From the NCBI RefSeq assembly GCF_022398315.1, contig NZ_JAKEVF010000005.1, positions 107,821-171,820 on the forward strand: a stretch of DNA of 64,000 bases, read 5' to 3'. The position numbers were made by a program, and so were the translations under genes. Origin of the DNA: Shewanella sp. Isolate11. GTDB taxonomy: Bacteria; Pseudomonadota; Gammaproteobacteria; Enterobacterales; Shewanellaceae. Shown here one piece after another: positions 33,753 through 43,738 of this stretch. The stretch's first letter is position 1; each line of letters starts with the position of its first letter. The notes under the pieces are model-generated. The model did not search any database and was not told the origin of the DNA. It saw only the letters and a program-made list of their open reading frames with translations.

Positions 33753-35176
33753 TAAATCGGTTCTGCCAATAGCTCTTGGGCGCGATTCAATGCGGTGATT
33801 TCATCAGGGTTGTCGGTAACCTCAAGCACCTTCTCTATCTGTAACACCAAGGATTGCCACAAGGGTGCAATGACTTCTAGCTCACGCTCATTGCCTCGCT
33901 GACGCGCCATTTTTAATAATGCTGCCGAACCCACCACATCGATACGACCCAAGATACCGTCAGCTAAGGCAATACTCAGCTCAATCATCGCTGGGACACT
34001 ATGACCATACTTAACCACTTCACGCAGATAATGCTCAGCCACGGTAAAGTCATTACCTAAAGCATTTTCATTATTAAGCATATATTGGGCGCGATTGAGC
34101 ATGGCATCCAGCTGGCCTTGTTCTGCCGCCTCAGCCATCCATTGTTCGCTGGCTAAAGGATCGGCTTTACAGCCTTCGCCACGCGCCAACATCAACGCCA
34201 AATGATATTGCGCATGGGGGAACCCAGCCTGAGCCGCAGAAGAAATATAATGATAAGCCTGAACATAATCGGCCTGCTGATAAAACAACACGCCAAGGTT
34301 CGCCATCGCCTCAGATTGCTCTAATGCTGCCGCGGCCTGCAAGTAATGCAGTGCATCGCGTTGGCTGACTTCGATATGCTCGCCACCGACCAGGTAGAAA
34401 TAACCCAGCAGCGCCATCGCATTCGCGACTCCGGCCTTGGCGGCGCTGATTATCGCATTTTCACCCGCGGTTCTGTCACTCTCACCGCTATAGCCGTGCA
34501 ATAGACTCACGCCGTGTTCATGCATGGCATCGGCAGAGAAAGGCGCTGCCTGAGCAAACCAATGCGCAGCCTGTTTAAAGCTCTCATCACTTTGATTAAC
34601 GACGGTTTGCTGCTCATTAACGTCATCGGCAAGGGCTTGCTCTTGCTCTCGCTGCATTAACGCCCGCGTCTTGAGTGACATCCCCACCAAATATTGCGCC
34701 TGATGATCATTGTCCATCACCGCGCGATAACAGAGATCGCGTCCGGCAATAGAATCGAACGGCTCAAATTGATAATCCGGCACATCAAGCTGATGCAAAG
34801 TAGGGAAAAGATCGGCAACCAGCTTAGATAAACGCTCGATAGAACGTTCGGCTAAATCTTGCAACGCCTCTGCGGTTAGGTGATATTTTTCGGGATGTGC
34901 GCCACGATTGCCATCGCCACGAAGTCGATGCAAAGCCCGGGTGATACGCACATTAATCACCTTTTCGCGATTAAGGGTCTCGATACGATCATACAGATTA
35001 GGGCTGTCGAAAATCACATGTTGTGATTTAGCCAACCGCTCGGTGAGCTTATGGGTAAAACTACGGATATGTAAAAGCGCTTGTGTCGGAACATCACGTA
35101 CATAGCTCTTAGCTACACGATAATCTTCACCAAGCTCTGGCGAAAACTGTGTTACCAACTGAGTATCTGTTAACAC
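33752..35176 (-). CDS. DUF4145 plus Sel1-like repeat protein
   Basis: 474 residues, two parts. The N-terminal 110 residues resemble DUF4145 (RSFTHKLTERLAKSQHV followed by LRGDGNRGAHPEKYHLT, about 38-102), a domain often found in phage-defence or restriction-linked proteins. From about residue 160 to 400 there are Sel1-like repeats, for instance GHEHGVSLLHGYSG-like and AMANLGVLFYQQADYVQAYHYISSAAQAGFPHAQYHLALMLA-type units, which act as protein-interaction scaffolds. No signal peptide or membrane helix. The function is unknown. It is monocistronic on the minus strand with an inverted-repeat element at its 3' end. Confidence 0.75.
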   Translation of the reverse strand: MLTDTQLVTQFSPELGEDYRVAKSYVRDVPTQALLHIRSFTHKLTERLAKSQHVIFDSPNLYDRIETLNREKVINVRITRALHRLRGDGNRGAHPEKYHLTAEALQDLAERSIERLSKLVADLFPTLHQLDVPDYQFEPFDSIAGRDLCYRAVMDNDHQAQYLVGMSLKTRALMQREQEQALADDVNEQQTVVNQSDESFKQAAHWFAQAAPFSADAMHEHGVSLLHGYSGESDRTAGENAIISAAKAGVANAMALLGYFYLVGGEHIEVSQRDALHYLQAAAALEQSEAMANLGVLFYQQADYVQAYHYISSAAQAGFPHAQYHLALMLARGEGCKADPLASEQWMAEAAEQGQLDAMLNRAQYMLNNENALGNDFTVAEHYLREVVKYGHSVPAMIELSIALADGILGRIDVVGSAALLKMARQRGNERELEVIAPLWQSLVLQIEKVLEVTDNPDEITALNRAQELLAEPI

Positions 35177-35224
35177 TATTTCGACTCCACAAACGCCTTA
35201 GAAACCAATTAACAACAACTTAGC

Positions 35225-35938
35225 TTATGCGCGCTCTTCAACTTTTGAACGAGTGACCATATAAAGACGAAATAAAGCGACATTAATAAACAAGCCAAAG
35301 AACGCCACTAACACCTCTACAATCAGCACAACTGGCAAGCCAACATTCTGTGCTAACGCAGATAAGCTACCGCCCACCAAAGACAATGGAATATAGAGTA
35401 GTAGCACCATCAAGGTTTTAAAGGCGATAGGACGACTGAATGTAAAGCTACCTTTAATCGCCTGAAGCGGTGTTAGGCGCTCAACTACCACCATAAAGTT
35501 AACGTAGGCCAAGCGAGAAAACAGATAGATACTGATAGCCATTCCGACCAATAATAGCGGCCCTAAGGTACCTAATATCATGGTTGGCGCGATGATCGCC
35601 ATTCCCGAAAATACACCAGCCAGTAATAAGCCAGGAACAAAATTTAGGCTGGTTTTTAATAGCATGCCTGTTGAAGGCTCGTGCCCATGAGAGCGAACTT
35701 CCATAAACAGTGTTAAGGCCGCGATCAACAGCGAAAACACCAATAGTAATGCCATCATGGCGACCATGTGTGAGGCGCCAAATTGCGGGTTTTCGAGATC
35801 GGCGTTACGGATCTCCATCCCAAGCCACAACTGAATACCAACTTGAATAAACAAAAGCGGTACAGTCAAAATAGCTAACTGACTAATATGATTGCGAAAG
35901 AAGTTATATGCTTCGGTCAAAATCGCAGATAATGACAT
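35225..35938 (-). CDS. yciC: YciC-like membrane protein (UPF0259 family)
   Basis: 237 residues from the ATG at 35936-35938, where the protein begins MSLSAILTEAYNFFRNHISQ, close to YciC. Earlier in-frame starts up to 36013 extend it by 25 residues, but GGAAAG lies just before the chosen ATG. Six hydrophobic segments (about 20-40, 60-80, 105-130, 130-150, 185-205, 210-230) indicate an inner-membrane protein. The function is unknown. It is divergent from the DUF2780 gene and 48 bases from the DUF4145 gene. Gene symbol tentative. Confidence 0.8.
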   Translation of the reverse strand: MSLSAILTEAYNFFRNHISQLAILTVPLLFIQVGIQLWLGMEIRNADLENPQFGASHMVAMMALLLVFSLLIAALTLFMEVRSHGHEPSTGMLLKTSLNFVPGLLLAGVFSGMAIIAPTMILGTLGPLLLVGMAISIYLFSRLAYVNFMVVVERLTPLQAIKGSFTFSRPIAFKTLMVLLLYIPLSLVGGSLSALAQNVGLPVVLIVEVLVAFFGLFINVALFRLYMVTRSKVEERA

Positions 35939-36102
35939 AGGTCTTTCCATTAGATAATTATAAACCAACCAGTAAGTCAGACAGGATACCGAAATTTCAA
36001 TTTCAATGCACAACTGATGTCTAAAAATAGATACAAAATCTTGTACGACTTACGCTAATATAGGCGTTAGATTTGGACAAATTAACCATAGGATGGAACA
36101 AG

Positions 36103-36636
36103 ATGAAATTATCCACTGTTATTCCTGCTGTATTGGCAACATTATTGCTCAATATCGCTCCCGCTTCTGCAGGCTGGCTCGACGCAATCACAGATAAAAC
36201 CACCACAGAAACCAAGGCAACAGCTACAGCTTCAGACAACCAAAGCAGCGACTTGGTGAGTTCTGTGATGTCACAATTAGGATTAAATGAAACCCAAGCC
36301 GAAGGTGGATTAGGCAGCCTGTTTACCCTGGCAAAATCGACGTTAGGCAATGACAGCTTTGCCCCTATCGCCGACGCGGTTCCTGGTATGGACAGCTTAT
36401 TGAGTGCGGCTCCGGCGACTGATTCGAGTTCTGGTATGTCAGGGCTATTATCTAAGGCCGGTGACTTAGGCTCATCACTTCAAGGTGGCGCTCAGGTATA
36501 CGATTCTTTTGAAAAGCTTGGCATCTCAAAAGAACTAGCCCAACCTATGGTAGATATAGTCAAAGGTTATTTAGATACTCATGCTGGTGACGGCACCACA
36601 GACCTGTTGATGCAAGGGCTTGGCGCAATAATGTAA
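36103..36636 (+). CDS. DUF2780-domain exported protein
   Basis: 177 residues from the ATG at 36103, which has AGGATGG about eight bases ahead; an in-frame TTG at 36073 would add ten residues and break the signal peptide. The signal peptide ends about residue 23 (ASAGW). Then comes a Thr/Ala-rich linker and a DUF2780 region rich in Gly and Ser (LVSSVMSQLGLNETQAEGGLGSLFTLAKSTL, about 50-80). Predicted periplasmic; the function is unknown. A large inverted repeat follows the stop. It is 93 bases upstream of the TerB-family gene on the same strand. Confidence 0.8.
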   Translation: MKLSTVIPAVLATLLLNIAPASAGWLDAITDKTTTETKATATASDNQSSDLVSSVMSQLGLNETQAEGGLGSLFTLAKSTLGNDSFAPIADAVPGMDSLLSAAPATDSSSGMSGLLSKAGDLGSSLQGGAQVYDSFEKLGISKELAQPMVDIVKGYLDTHAGDGTTDLLMQGLGAIM

Positions 36637-36646
36637 GCGATTGATG

Positions 36647-36693
36647 AACAAGAGTTCATTTAAACTAGGTGAACTCTTGTTAGCCAGCTGGCT
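36647..36693. other. Large inverted repeat after the DUF2780 gene
   Basis: AACAAGAGTTCA and TGAACTCTTGTT form a perfect 12-bp stem with an 11-base loop (36647-36681), followed at once by the palindrome AGCCAGCTGGCT (36682-36693). There is no T tract on either strand, so it is not a classical terminator. Confidence 0.6.
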
Positions 36694-36729
36694 CTAACTA
36701 TTATCAATAATGACAAATAAGGATGAGCT

Positions 36730-37176
36730 ATGCTGGCACAATTAAAACAATTTTTGACCTCTCAGACTCAAACCATCTCACCTGAAGAACAAGAAAGGCA
36801 ACTGCACCTCGCCGCAATAAGTCTGCTTATCGAAGTCGTTTATGCCGATGAAACCTTAGATGATGCTGAAGCCCAACTATTGCCGAGCGTGATCACCTCT
36901 GAACTGAATATCGATGCAAATGAGGCGTCAGCCTTAATCGAAGAGGCGAAAAACGCCCAGAGGCAATCCACCTCTCTGTATGAATTCACTAATGAGATCA
37001 ACGCACAGTTTAATGTTGAACAAAAACAACAGCTGATATTAGCTATGTGGAAACTGGCTTATGCCGATGGTCAACTCTGCCGCTATGAAGACCAAATCAT
37101 TCGCCGTACGGCCGAACTCTTGTACCTCAAACACAGTGAACTGATCCAAATGCGTAATGCCGCAATCTCTAGTTAA
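36730..37176 (+). CDS. TerB-family tellurite-resistance-like protein
   Basis: 148 residues with a single TerB (tellurium resistance B/DjlA-like) helical domain. The characteristic acidic segments are present: LLIEVVYADETLDDAEAQLL (about 31-50) and the repeat MWKLAYADGQLCRYEDQIIRRTAELL (about 107-132). The domain binds metal through Asp/Glu and is found in stress and membrane-associated proteins. No other tellurite gene adjoins, so the name gives family only. Its ATG follows AAGGATGAG. It ends nine bases before the stop of the convergent YjeH-like gene. No transmembrane segment is visible. Confidence 0.82.
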   Translation: MLAQLKQFLTSQTQTISPEEQERQLHLAAISLLIEVVYADETLDDAEAQLLPSVITSELNIDANEASALIEEAKNAQRQSTSLYEFTNEINAQFNVEQKQQLILAMWKLAYADGQLCRYEDQIIRRTAELLYLKHSELIQMRNAAISS

Positions 37177-37185
37177 ACGGCTCGA

Positions 37186-38472
37186 TTAAAGCATTTCACC
37201 TTCGGCCAATAACGCCTTTTTTTGCAAATAATATTGCTGCCAAGCCAACATAGGCGCGACAAGTAATACTAGGCTAATGGCATATAACATGCTCCAGCCA
37301 AGGCCTACCGCCATCATGGCACAAAACAGTACGCCACAAGCAACTAATCCCCAATAACGCTTACCTAACAGCTTGGCGGCGGCCAACATGGCGGCAAGAT
37401 AAATCAATACAAACACCCCATTAGTCCAGGCTATAAGGTGTTCCAACTGCTGACCCGAGAGATAGGTCAACACGATAACCAATGCCATCGACAGCAATAC
37501 CACCACTAGGGCTCTAACGGGAACATGATGCTGGTTCAGTTTATCAAAGTAGCGCGGTAACACTCCTTCTCGGCTGAAACTCCAAATCAACCTTGCCACA
37601 CTGGCGGTATAAACATTAACGGTAGATAAGCCACCAGCAATACCCAAAATGCCTATCACTTGTGCGCCATGGCCGCCGAGTAAGGTATCGAATGCCGCCA
37701 CCATAGCTAAACCATCTGTCGCTGGAACAAACAGTAATAACAAGGTGCAAGCGATATAAACCATGCCCACCAATACGGTGCCAATCATCATCGAGGCCAA
37801 CATATCTTTGCGAGGGTCTTTAAAGTCATTAGCCAGATGGGTCATTGCCTCGATACCCAGAAAACTCCAAAACGCGATACCCGCTGCGGCCATGATTAAG
37901 CTGACATCAAGCGGGGTATTTTCAGCGGCAAACTCCAACTGTGCTAAATTCCCGCCACCAGCACCAAACATCAGCACCACTACAGAAACAATGGCCAGCG
38001 TCAACGCAAACTGCAGCTTGGCGGACACTTGTATGCCCTGAAAATTGAGCAGCAATAATAAGAGTAATAGCCCAAGTTCGGTTAACACTTGCATCCAGCC
38101 CGATAGCACGACCAGTTCATTGATAAACTGAAAGGTCATCAAAATCGCCGCCGGAGCACCAAGAGGGATCACCAATAAAAAGATTAGTCCTATGGTGCGC
38201 CCCGCAGTGCGACCAAAGGCTTTTTCAACAAAGTAAGCTGGACCTGCGGCATGGGGTAATACACTCGCCAGACGCCCAAACACCAAAGCGACCGGGAGAA
38301 TCGCTAAGGTCAGCACAATCCAAGCCACTAAGGCACCGCTACCTGCCAATGTGATGGTCATTTGCGGCAAAATAAACACCCCAGTGCCCAACAGGGTTGT
38401 CGCCATCAATCCTGCACCTTGCCAGCGCCCAATACTGCCTTGAATTTGGTTCATCTCTGCTCGACTTGTCAT
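37186..38472 (-). CDS. APC-family amino-acid exporter (YjeH-like)
   Basis: 428 residues with about 12 transmembrane helices. The first helix starts GAGLMATTLLGTGVFILP (about 18-35), the conserved APC substrate-binding bend, and the pattern SVLPHAAGPAYFVEKAFGRTAGRTIGLIFLLVIPLGAPAA (about 69-108) closely follows E. coli YjeH, an exporter of methionine and branched-chain amino acids. The substrate here is inferred from that likeness. It is divergent from menD, and its stop is nine bases from the convergent TerB-family gene. Confidence 0.85.
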   Translation of the reverse strand: MTSRAEMNQIQGSIGRWQGAGLMATTLLGTGVFILPQMTITLAGSGALVAWIVLTLAILPVALVFGRLASVLPHAAGPAYFVEKAFGRTAGRTIGLIFLLVIPLGAPAAILMTFQFINELVVLSGWMQVLTELGLLLLLLLLNFQGIQVSAKLQFALTLAIVSVVVLMFGAGGGNLAQLEFAAENTPLDVSLIMAAAGIAFWSFLGIEAMTHLANDFKDPRKDMLASMMIGTVLVGMVYIACTLLLLFVPATDGLAMVAAFDTLLGGHGAQVIGILGIAGGLSTVNVYTASVARLIWSFSREGVLPRYFDKLNQHHVPVRALVVVLLSMALVIVLTYLSGQQLEHLIAWTNGVFVLIYLAAMLAAAKLLGKRYWGLVACGVLFCAMMAVGLGWSMLYAISLVLLVAPMLAWQQYYLQKKALLAEGEML

Positions 38473-38693
38473 CCGCCTGAGGCGTACTGCTCATTAATAG
38501 CGGCTATCTTAACTGAATCTGCGACTTAAACCGACTAGCACTCGGCATCATCTTTAGTTTTCTACTTAGCTCCGCTATTTTGCTGGTAAATACGCCACTA
38601 AACTAGCGTTCATTAACAGTTTCTTATCTGCATTTCCCTTAATATTCAGTTCAAGATAAACTAAAACAAATCATTGGGTTGGCCGAGCAATTT

Positions 38694-40397
38694 ATGCAGA
38701 TCGAAAAAACCGCCGAACTGAACCTGTTGTGGGGTTCTCTGATACTTGAGGAACTGGCTCGTCTTGGAGTGCAACATGTCTGTATGGCTCCGGGCTCACG
38801 CTCCACACCGCTGACCTTAGCCGCAGCCAAACAGAGTAAACTCAAACAGCATCTGCATTTCGATGAACGTGGTCTGGGCTTTTTGGCCTTGGGATTAGCG
38901 AAAGCCAGCCAAGCGCCTGTGGCTATCATCACCACCTCAGGCACTGCGGTCGCCAATTTATATCCGGCTATTGTCGAGGCTTGGTTAACTCATGTTCCCT
39001 TAATTGTGCTGTCTGGCGATCGACCACCAGAACTGCTCGACTGCGGCGCGAATCAAGCTATCGTTCAACCCGCCATGTTTGCCAATTACGCCAAACAGAT
39101 AAATCTCCCCACTCCGGATCTGAATCTGCGCCCAGAAGCGTTGCTCACCACTCTGGATGATGCTGTCAGTAATCAAATTCAGCCCGTACATATCAATTGT
39201 ATGTACCGTGAACCACTTTACCCTAGCTGTATGAGCAGTGATTTCAGTGAATATTTGAGCTCACTGGGCAACTGGCAACATACTGCTCATCCATACTGCC
39301 AATATGCCAAGGCTCATGTTGAAAGTGCGCCCACCACAGATGCTTTAGCTAGGTTCGTCCATGGCAAGGGCGTCATAGTGGTCGGTACATTAAGCCCGCA
39401 TGAACAACCAGAACTGATTATCGAACTGGCACAGAAACTTGGTTGGCCCGTATTAACCGATGCCCAGTCTCAACTAAGACAACATGGCGGCGCGATCAAT
39501 AATATCGACCAACTGCTGCACCAGCCTAAGGCGATTGCACTGCTGAGTCAGGCGGAAAAAGTCCTAGTTTTCGGTGGTCGCTTGCTATCTAAACGTTTGA
39601 TTAGTTTTCTTGCAGAGCAGAGATGGAAAAGCTACTGGCAAGTGTTACCTCATCAGCAACGGCTCGACCCCAGCCACTCGGCTAAACAAGTTTGGCTCAG
39701 CTCATTAAGCACCTTTGCAGCCTTGCCTTGGCCTCGCTCCTCCGAAGCTAACTGGGCAACGGCGTTAATTGAACAAAACGATAAACTGGCTCTGCTATTT
39801 GAACAACAGATCGATCAGGGCGAATTTGGCGAAGCCCAAGTGCTGCGTTCAATCGCCTATCAAACCGATCAACAACTGTTTATAGGTAACAGTTTGCCCG
39901 TGAGGTTGTACGATATGTTTGCGCCCATTACGGCTAACTCGGCAAGCATTTTTACTAATCGCGGCGCTTCTGGCATCGATGGCTTACTCGCCACGGCTTG
40001 CGGTATTGCCGCTCACAAGAAACTGCCCACCACCTTAGTGATTGGTGATATTTCCCAGTTGCATGATCTGAACTCATTAGCTATTGCCGCCAAGAGTAGC
40101 GGCCCAATGGTGATAGTGATCCTCAATAATGATGGCGGCAATATCTTTAACCTCTTACCCGTGCCCGATGAAAAGCTGCGTAGCAACTACTATCGTCTCG
40201 CCCATGGTTTTGAATTTGGTTATGCCGCCGCAATGTTTGGTATTACCTACAACCGCTGTGACGACATTGTTGGTTTTAACGAGATCTACCGTGACGCGAT
40301 TAGCTTCGATGGTCCTTCCATTATCGAAGTCTGCGTCGCCCAAGATCAGGCCAGCAATCAGATAGCCCAAATAGCAACTTGGATAAAACAAAGCTAA
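38694..40397 (+). CDS. menD: SEPHCHC synthase MenD
   Basis: 567 residues from the ATG at 38694 ([15 protein letters not shown]), the start seen in Shewanella MenD as I recall it; an in-frame TTG lies five codons upstream. It is the thiamin-diphosphate enzyme joining 2-oxoglutarate and isochorismate in menaquinone synthesis. Characteristic motifs: [16 protein letters not shown] (about 27-42), [31 protein letters not shown] and the ThDP-binding [12 protein letters not shown]...[11 protein letters not shown]. Its stop overlaps the menH start by one base (TAATG). It is the first gene of the operon D-H-C-E; menF, menA and menB lie elsewhere. Confidence 0.95.
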   Translation: MQIEKTAELNLLWGSLILEELARLGVQHVCMAPGSRSTPLTLAAAKQSKLKQHLHFDERGLGFLALGLAKASQAPVAIITTSGTAVANLYPAIVEAWLTHVPLIVLSGDRPPELLDCGANQAIVQPAMFANYAKQINLPTPDLNLRPEALLTTLDDAVSNQIQPVHINCMYREPLYPSCMSSDFSEYLSSLGNWQHTAHPYCQYAKAHVESAPTTDALARFVHGKGVIVVGTLSPHEQPELIIELAQKLGWPVLTDAQSQLRQHGGAINNIDQLLHQPKAIALLSQAEKVLVFGGRLLSKRLISFLAEQRWKSYWQVLPHQQRLDPSHSAKQVWLSSLSTFAALPWPRSSEANWATALIEQNDKLALLFEQQIDQGEFGEAQVLRSIAYQTDQQLFIGNSLPVRLYDMFAPITANSASIFTNRGASGIDGLLATACGIAAHKKLPTTLVIGDISQLHDLNSLAIAAKSSGPMVIVILNNDGGNIFNLLPVPDEKLRSNYYRLAHGFEFGYAAAMFGITYNRCDDIVGFNEIYRDAISFDGPSIIEVCVAQDQASNQIAQIATWIKQS

Positions 40398-41197
40398 TGC
40401 TAGCCTCAAGCTGCTTTGGTGACACTAACAAGCCAGCCTTAGTGTTGTTACATGGTTTTCTGGGAGACAAGCACGACTGGCAAGACTTAATGCCTCTACT
40501 AAGCCAGCATTTTTACTGTGTTTGCCTCGATCTGCCCGGTCATGGTGACAGCCCAGATCTCAAGCCAGTAATCGACAGTGGAGCTAAAACTAGTGGCTTT
40601 ATGCTTGCCGCCCAGCAGATAGCGCAAACCTTAGCTGTACTGCAGATAAACACTTTTCATCTGTTAGGCTATTCCCTCGGTGGCCGTATCGCCCTGCATC
40701 TTAGCCAATTAATGCCGCAGAAAATCCTTAGCGTCACACTGGAATCCTGTCATCCTGGCCTCACCGATGAGACACTCAAGCGGCAACGACAACTTAATGA
40801 TCAGCACTGGAATCAGCAACTGAGTAGCCTCTCTATCGAAGCCTTTTTGGCTCTTTGGTACCAGCAAGGCGTATTTGCCGAACTCTCACAGCAAAAGCGC
40901 AGTGCCTTAATCACTCGCCGTCGTCATAATCGCACCACGGGATTGCAGTCGATTTATCTGCCGACCTCATTAGCCCTGCAGCAGGACCTGCATCAGTTGC
41001 CGAATCAAAGCCCTGTGCCGTGGCACTATTTTGTCGGTCAACAAGACGGTAAATTTTCTGCCTTAGCCGAGCGCTGGCAGCAACAAGCCAGCATTGCAAT
41101 TCACTACTTTGCTGACGCCGGACACAATGTTCACCTTGCATGCTCCGACGCCTTTTGCCATACCTTGATTAACAGCCTGTTAAAGGAAGACTCATGA
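40397..41197 (+). CDS. menH: SHCHC synthase MenH
   Basis: 266 residues from the ATG at 40397, which overlaps the menD stop. An alpha/beta-hydrolase: LLHGFLGDKHDW (about 17-28), the nucleophile in GYSLGG (about 94-99), a catalytic His in DAGHNVHLA near the C-terminus. It eliminates pyruvate from the MenD product. Overlap with menC is four bases (ATGA), so D-H-C are translationally coupled. A longer form starting at TTG 40379 is possible but has no ribosome binding site. Confidence 0.92.
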   Translation: MLASSCFGDTNKPALVLLHGFLGDKHDWQDLMPLLSQHFYCVCLDLPGHGDSPDLKPVIDSGAKTSGFMLAAQQIAQTLAVLQINTFHLLGYSLGGRIALHLSQLMPQKILSVTLESCHPGLTDETLKRQRQLNDQHWNQQLSSLSIEAFLALWYQQGVFAELSQQKRSALITRRRHNRTTGLQSIYLPTSLALQQDLHQLPNQSPVPWHYFVGQQDGKFSALAERWQQQASIAIHYFADAGHNVHLACSDAFCHTLINSLLKEDS

Positions 41198-42225
41198 TAT
41201 TGCGTAGCCTTAGCCTTTATCGTTACCAGATCCCGCTAGATAAACTGCTGCCGGTTGGCAATCAACGTATAGACCAACGTGAAGGGCTAGTGCTGCAAAT
41301 TGACACAGATACCACGCAGCAACAGGTGGAAATCGCTCCGCTTTCGGGAGTCGATATTGACGGTCATCCACTGCATGGTTTTAGCCGAGAAACACTCACA
41401 GAGGTCAGCCAAGCGTTAATTAACCTGTTACCTGATTTACAGGGGGCCAAAATCGATGCTTTACTCGATGCCGCAGACAAGACTGCTCTGCCCTCGTTGG
41501 CTTTCGGTCTCAGCCTAATACATGCCAAGCTATCGGGCACTCTGCCGTCGCCAAGAAGTACACCTCAAGTGGTGCCGTTAATCTATCGCCGTCAGGATGA
41601 AGACTTGGCCACACTGCAACGCCGTGTCGATAGCCTTAGCGTGCATGTTCACACCGTAAAAGTGAAAGTGGGTCAAACCTCTATTGAAGATGAGATCCAA
41701 CTGATCCATCAAATTTTGGGGGTACGTCCCGACCTAAAACTCCGTCTCGATGCAAATCGTGCCTTCACCCTACAACAAGCCATCGACTTTTGTGCCTGCT
41801 TGCCCCTTGATGCCATCGACTATATCGAAGAGCCTTGTATCCACAGTGGAGATAATCCACAGCTGTATAAGGCGCTGGGTATTGCTTATGCGCTCGACGA
41901 AAGCCTTAACGATCCCGGCTATGATTTTATAATGCAGCCAGGGCTCAAAGCCCTAGTACTCAAACCTATGTTGATCGGTCACCTAAACCGTTTGCAAACA
42001 TTGATAGAACAGGCCAATGCCGATGGCGTTAAAAGCGTTATTAGCTCAAGTCTTGAAGCCAGTCTAGGTATTGCAGCACTAGCCGCCATCAGCGCTGAAT
42101 GTACCCCAAATGAGATCCCCGGTCTGGATACGCTAAATGCGTTCAGTTGTGATCTTTTAGTCTCTACCGGCAAGCCCCAATGCCTAACAGTGGAGCAGTT
42201 AACCCTTCTCAAACAACTAGGTTAA
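41194..42225 (+). CDS. menC: o-Succinylbenzoate synthase MenC
   Basis: 343 residues of the enolase superfamily. The catalytic KxK is seen as TVKVKVG (about 148-154), metal ligands in LRLDANRAF (about 178-186), YIEEPC (about 207-212) and ALDES (about 231-235). It dehydrates SHCHC to o-succinylbenzoate for menaquinone. A four-base overlap with menH and eight bases to menE show one operon. It is somewhat longer than E. coli MenC (320), the usual case in Shewanella-type proteins. Confidence 0.93.
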   Translation: MILRSLSLYRYQIPLDKLLPVGNQRIDQREGLVLQIDTDTTQQQVEIAPLSGVDIDGHPLHGFSRETLTEVSQALINLLPDLQGAKIDALLDAADKTALPSLAFGLSLIHAKLSGTLPSPRSTPQVVPLIYRRQDEDLATLQRRVDSLSVHVHTVKVKVGQTSIEDEIQLIHQILGVRPDLKLRLDANRAFTLQQAIDFCACLPLDAIDYIEEPCIHSGDNPQLYKALGIAYALDESLNDPGYDFIMQPGLKALVLKPMLIGHLNRLQTLIEQANADGVKSVISSSLEASLGIAALAAISAECTPNEIPGLDTLNAFSCDLLVSTGKPQCLTVEQLTLLKQLG

Positions 42226-42232
42226 AGCCAGA

Positions 42233-43648
42233 ATGAGCCAAACTATACCGACAAGCATGATGTCTCCACTTGCGAGTGCGGCTATTGCCGCCCCAGAGCT
42301 GATTGCATTTTACCAATGGCAAACAACAGGCTATCAAGGCATCAGCTATCAACAGCTTCAGCAAAGGGTTGCAGCTTGTGCTGACCAGCTCAAACAAGCA
42401 GGAGCAAACCAAGGAACACGGATCGCCTGCATCGACAATAACTCACTCGCATTAGTGATCCTCTATTGGGCCTGTATCGATATCGGCGCGGTTTTCTGTC
42501 CGTTATCACCACGTTTTCCTAAAGCACAAATTGCTCAGCTTGCTCAAGATTACGGCTTTAATCTCTTCTGGGCATCGGCTTCATTTCAACATCTACTGCC
42601 CAGTGCTAGCCTTGAAATCAAATTCAGCGCCATTGCTGATCGCCCTACAACAGCATGTGATACCCAGCGTGCCTGTAACCTAATTCTGACTTCAGGCAGC
42701 AGCGGCCAACCTAAAGCAGCGCAGCACAACTTAGCCAATCATATCGCCAATGCCAAAGGCTCAAGCCAGTTGATTTCGATTCAACAAGAAGATAATTGGC
42801 TACTGTCACTACCGCTGTTTCATATCGGTGGCTTAGCCATAGTAAACCGCTGCGCGTTAGCCAAGGCAGCTATGACTCTACCTGCACCAGAGTATTCTCT
42901 AGCAGAGCAGCTACAAGCCTTGCCCTTGACTCATCTATCGCTAGTCGCAACTCAATTAGCCCGGGTGCTTGAGCAAGACCCTAACAGCCTAATTGGCATT
43001 AAAGCCTTGCTGCTTGGCGGTGGGGACATCGCATCCTCTTTGCTGGCGCAACTTCGCCACTTAGGGATTAAAGCCTACACCAGCTATGGCATGACGGAGA
43101 TGGGCTCGCAGATCACCACCGGCCTAGCAAGCGACAAAGGCAGTAGTGGCAAGTTACTCCCCTATCGTCAGCTTAAAATTATCGATCGGCAGATTTATGT
43201 TAAAGGTGATACTTTGTTTATGGGCTATCTCAGCGCGGACGGCGGTCAGTCACTGAATAGCATGCGTGATGATGACGGCTGGTTTGCCACCAAAGATTTA
43301 GGAGATTGGGATGATGAGGGAGATTTAATCATTCTTGGCCGCGCCGATAATATGTTTATCTGTGGCGGTGAGAATATCCAGCCTGAAGAAGTTGAAGCCG
43401 CGCTCAAGCGACACCCAGATATCCACGATGCCATTGTTTTTCCCATCGAAGACCAAGAGTTTGGCTATCTTCCCGCAGCAATTATCAACGGCACCATTAG
43501 CGATCAACAGCAATTAGACCAGTTTGTCTGTCAGTATATCGCTCGCTTTAAACGGCCAAGATATTATTATCCCTGGCCTGAGGTGCAATCCACTAGCCTT
43601 AAAGTGGCGCGGCAACAGGTGATTGCCGCCGTACTCAATCCCTATTGA
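42233..43648 (+). CDS. menE: o-Succinylbenzoate-CoA ligase MenE
   Basis: 471 residues of the adenylate-forming family. The AMP-binding motif is ILTSGSSGQPKAAQ (about 147-160); YGMTEMGSQI (about 284-293), TKDLGDWDDEGDL (about 351-363) and the hinge and P-loop Lys region SLKVARQQV follow. It activates o-succinylbenzoate with ATP and CoA for ring closure by MenB. It is the last gene of menDHCE and is followed by a terminator shared with the convergent rpoH. Confidence 0.92.
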   Translation: MSQTIPTSMMSPLASAAIAAPELIAFYQWQTTGYQGISYQQLQQRVAACADQLKQAGANQGTRIACIDNNSLALVILYWACIDIGAVFCPLSPRFPKAQIAQLAQDYGFNLFWASASFQHLLPSASLEIKFSAIADRPTTACDTQRACNLILTSGSSGQPKAAQHNLANHIANAKGSSQLISIQQEDNWLLSLPLFHIGGLAIVNRCALAKAAMTLPAPEYSLAEQLQALPLTHLSLVATQLARVLEQDPNSLIGIKALLLGGGDIASSLLAQLRHLGIKAYTSYGMTEMGSQITTGLASDKGSSGKLLPYRQLKIIDRQIYVKGDTLFMGYLSADGGQSLNSMRDDDGWFATKDLGDWDDEGDLIILGRADNMFICGGENIQPEEVEAALKRHPDIHDAIVFPIEDQEFGYLPAAIINGTISDQQQLDQFVCQYIARFKRPRYYYPWPEVQSTSLKVARQQVIAAVLNPY

Positions 43649-43687
43649 TATTCATCGCTAGCAGCTGCTGTTCCTATAATTCAGCCA

Positions 43688-43718
43688 TAAAAAAACCTGC
43701 TACAAAGCAGGTTTTTAT
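43688..43718. terminator. Terminator between menE and rpoH
   Basis: AAAAAAACCTGC, a short loop, GCAGGTTTTTATTTT; A and T tracts on both sides, between convergent operons. Confidence 0.9.
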
Positions 43719-43738
43719 TTTATTGAGCGTCAGCTGGG

